The position numbers and the translations under genes are program-made. Source: JBBRWV01 sp038248985 (GTDB lineage Bacteria > Planctomycetota > Phycisphaerae > WQYP01). Taken from it: DNA of 5,848 bases. Numbering within the stretch: position 1 is the first letter of the stretch; every line of letters begins with the position of its first letter. The notes beneath the pieces are model-generated. The model worked only from the letters and a program-made list of their open reading frames with translations. It searched no databases and was not told the origin of the DNA. This document shows, one piece after another, positions 5,706 to 5,848 of this stretch. The stretch spans positions 1 to 5,848 of the forward strand of contig JBBRWV010000169.1 of NCBI GenBank assembly GCA_038248985.1, in the 5' to 3' direction.

Positions 5706-5848
5706 TTAAAAAAGGGAGTACCCCCTTTTCACCCCCTCCACACCCCACGCCCCATATCCCCCCGCCCCATCCCATCTACCAGTACTGAAAACCCCGAAAT
5801 CCTCCCCCGACCCCCACTCCGCCGCCTCCCGCCTCATCCACCTCGACC
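5706..5848 (-). CDS. Possible C-terminal fragment of an unidentified upstream gene (runs off right edge)
   Basis: One minus-strand frame stays open for 46 codons from the window edge to a TAA at 5708-5706. The first 15 codons in this frame all end in G, the same bias seen in folP and the secretin, and the adjacent frame becomes Gly-rich exactly as shadow frames do in folP. The peptide starts SRWMRREAAEWGSGEDFG and ends KRGYSLF; I recognise no family. Against it, the last codons lie inside a terminator-like hairpin, so the true gene may end earlier in another frame (a TAG at 5778-5776 or a TGA at 5836-5834). It is probably transcriptionally separate from the operon. Confidence 0.3.
   Translation of the reverse strand, partial: SRWMRREAAEWGSGEDFGVFSTGRWDGAGGYGAWGVEGVKRGYSLF
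5708..5729 (-). terminator. Rho-independent-like terminator upstream of the secretin operon
   Basis: The minus strand reads AAAAGGGG, loop GTAC, then TCCCTTTT followed by two more T. This gives an 8-bp stem (four A-T, three G-C, one G-T) and a six-T tract. It would end transcripts entering from the right edge just before the operon promoter. The stem's A-T half makes it moderately weak. Confidence 0.5.

Overview
The window comes from a GC-rich, diderm (Gram-negative type) bacterium. An outer-membrane secretin and a lipobox-bearing lipoprotein show the two-membrane envelope. All convincing genes lie on the minus strand, whose coding strand is strongly G-rich, with codons ending in G (GCG, GTG, GGG, ACG, GAG) dominating. 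This composition and the odd dihydropteroate synthase loop would suit a Planctomycetota/PVC-like lineage, but that placement is a guess.

Layout, read in the direction of transcription (high to low coordinates). At 5706-5848 there may be the tail of an unidentified upstream gene, overlapped by a terminator-like hairpin at 5708-5729. A sigma70-like promoter (5674-5702) follows, then a leader of about 210 nt rich in hairpins (5457-5667). Next is a compact five-gene operon: (1) a 190-aa secreted beta-rich protein, 4884-5456; (2) a 153-aa paralogue of it, 4329-4790; (3) a 424-aa exported protein with duplicated Ig-like domains, recalling periplasmic chaperones or Gram-positive DUF916/DUF3324 proteins, 3044-4318; (4) a short 460-aa secretin with one N0 and one N1 domain, 1665-3047; (5) a 340-aa TPR lipoprotein, 646-1668. 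Genes 2 and 3 are 10 nt apart, while genes 3/4 and 4/5 overlap by 4 nt, so translation is probably coupled. After an anomalous 298-nt gap (348-645), the N-terminal third of a dihydropteroate synthase gene (folP) runs off the window's left edge.

Working interpretation, which is inference: genes 1 and 2 encode surface or fibre subunits, gene 3 a periplasmic chaperone or adaptor, gene 4 the outer-membrane channel, and gene 5 its pilotin or assembly factor. No ATPase, inner-membrane platform, prepilin peptidase or usher lies in the operon. That makes a secretin-plus-chaperone surface-protein export cassette the most interesting candidate for an undescribed system here.
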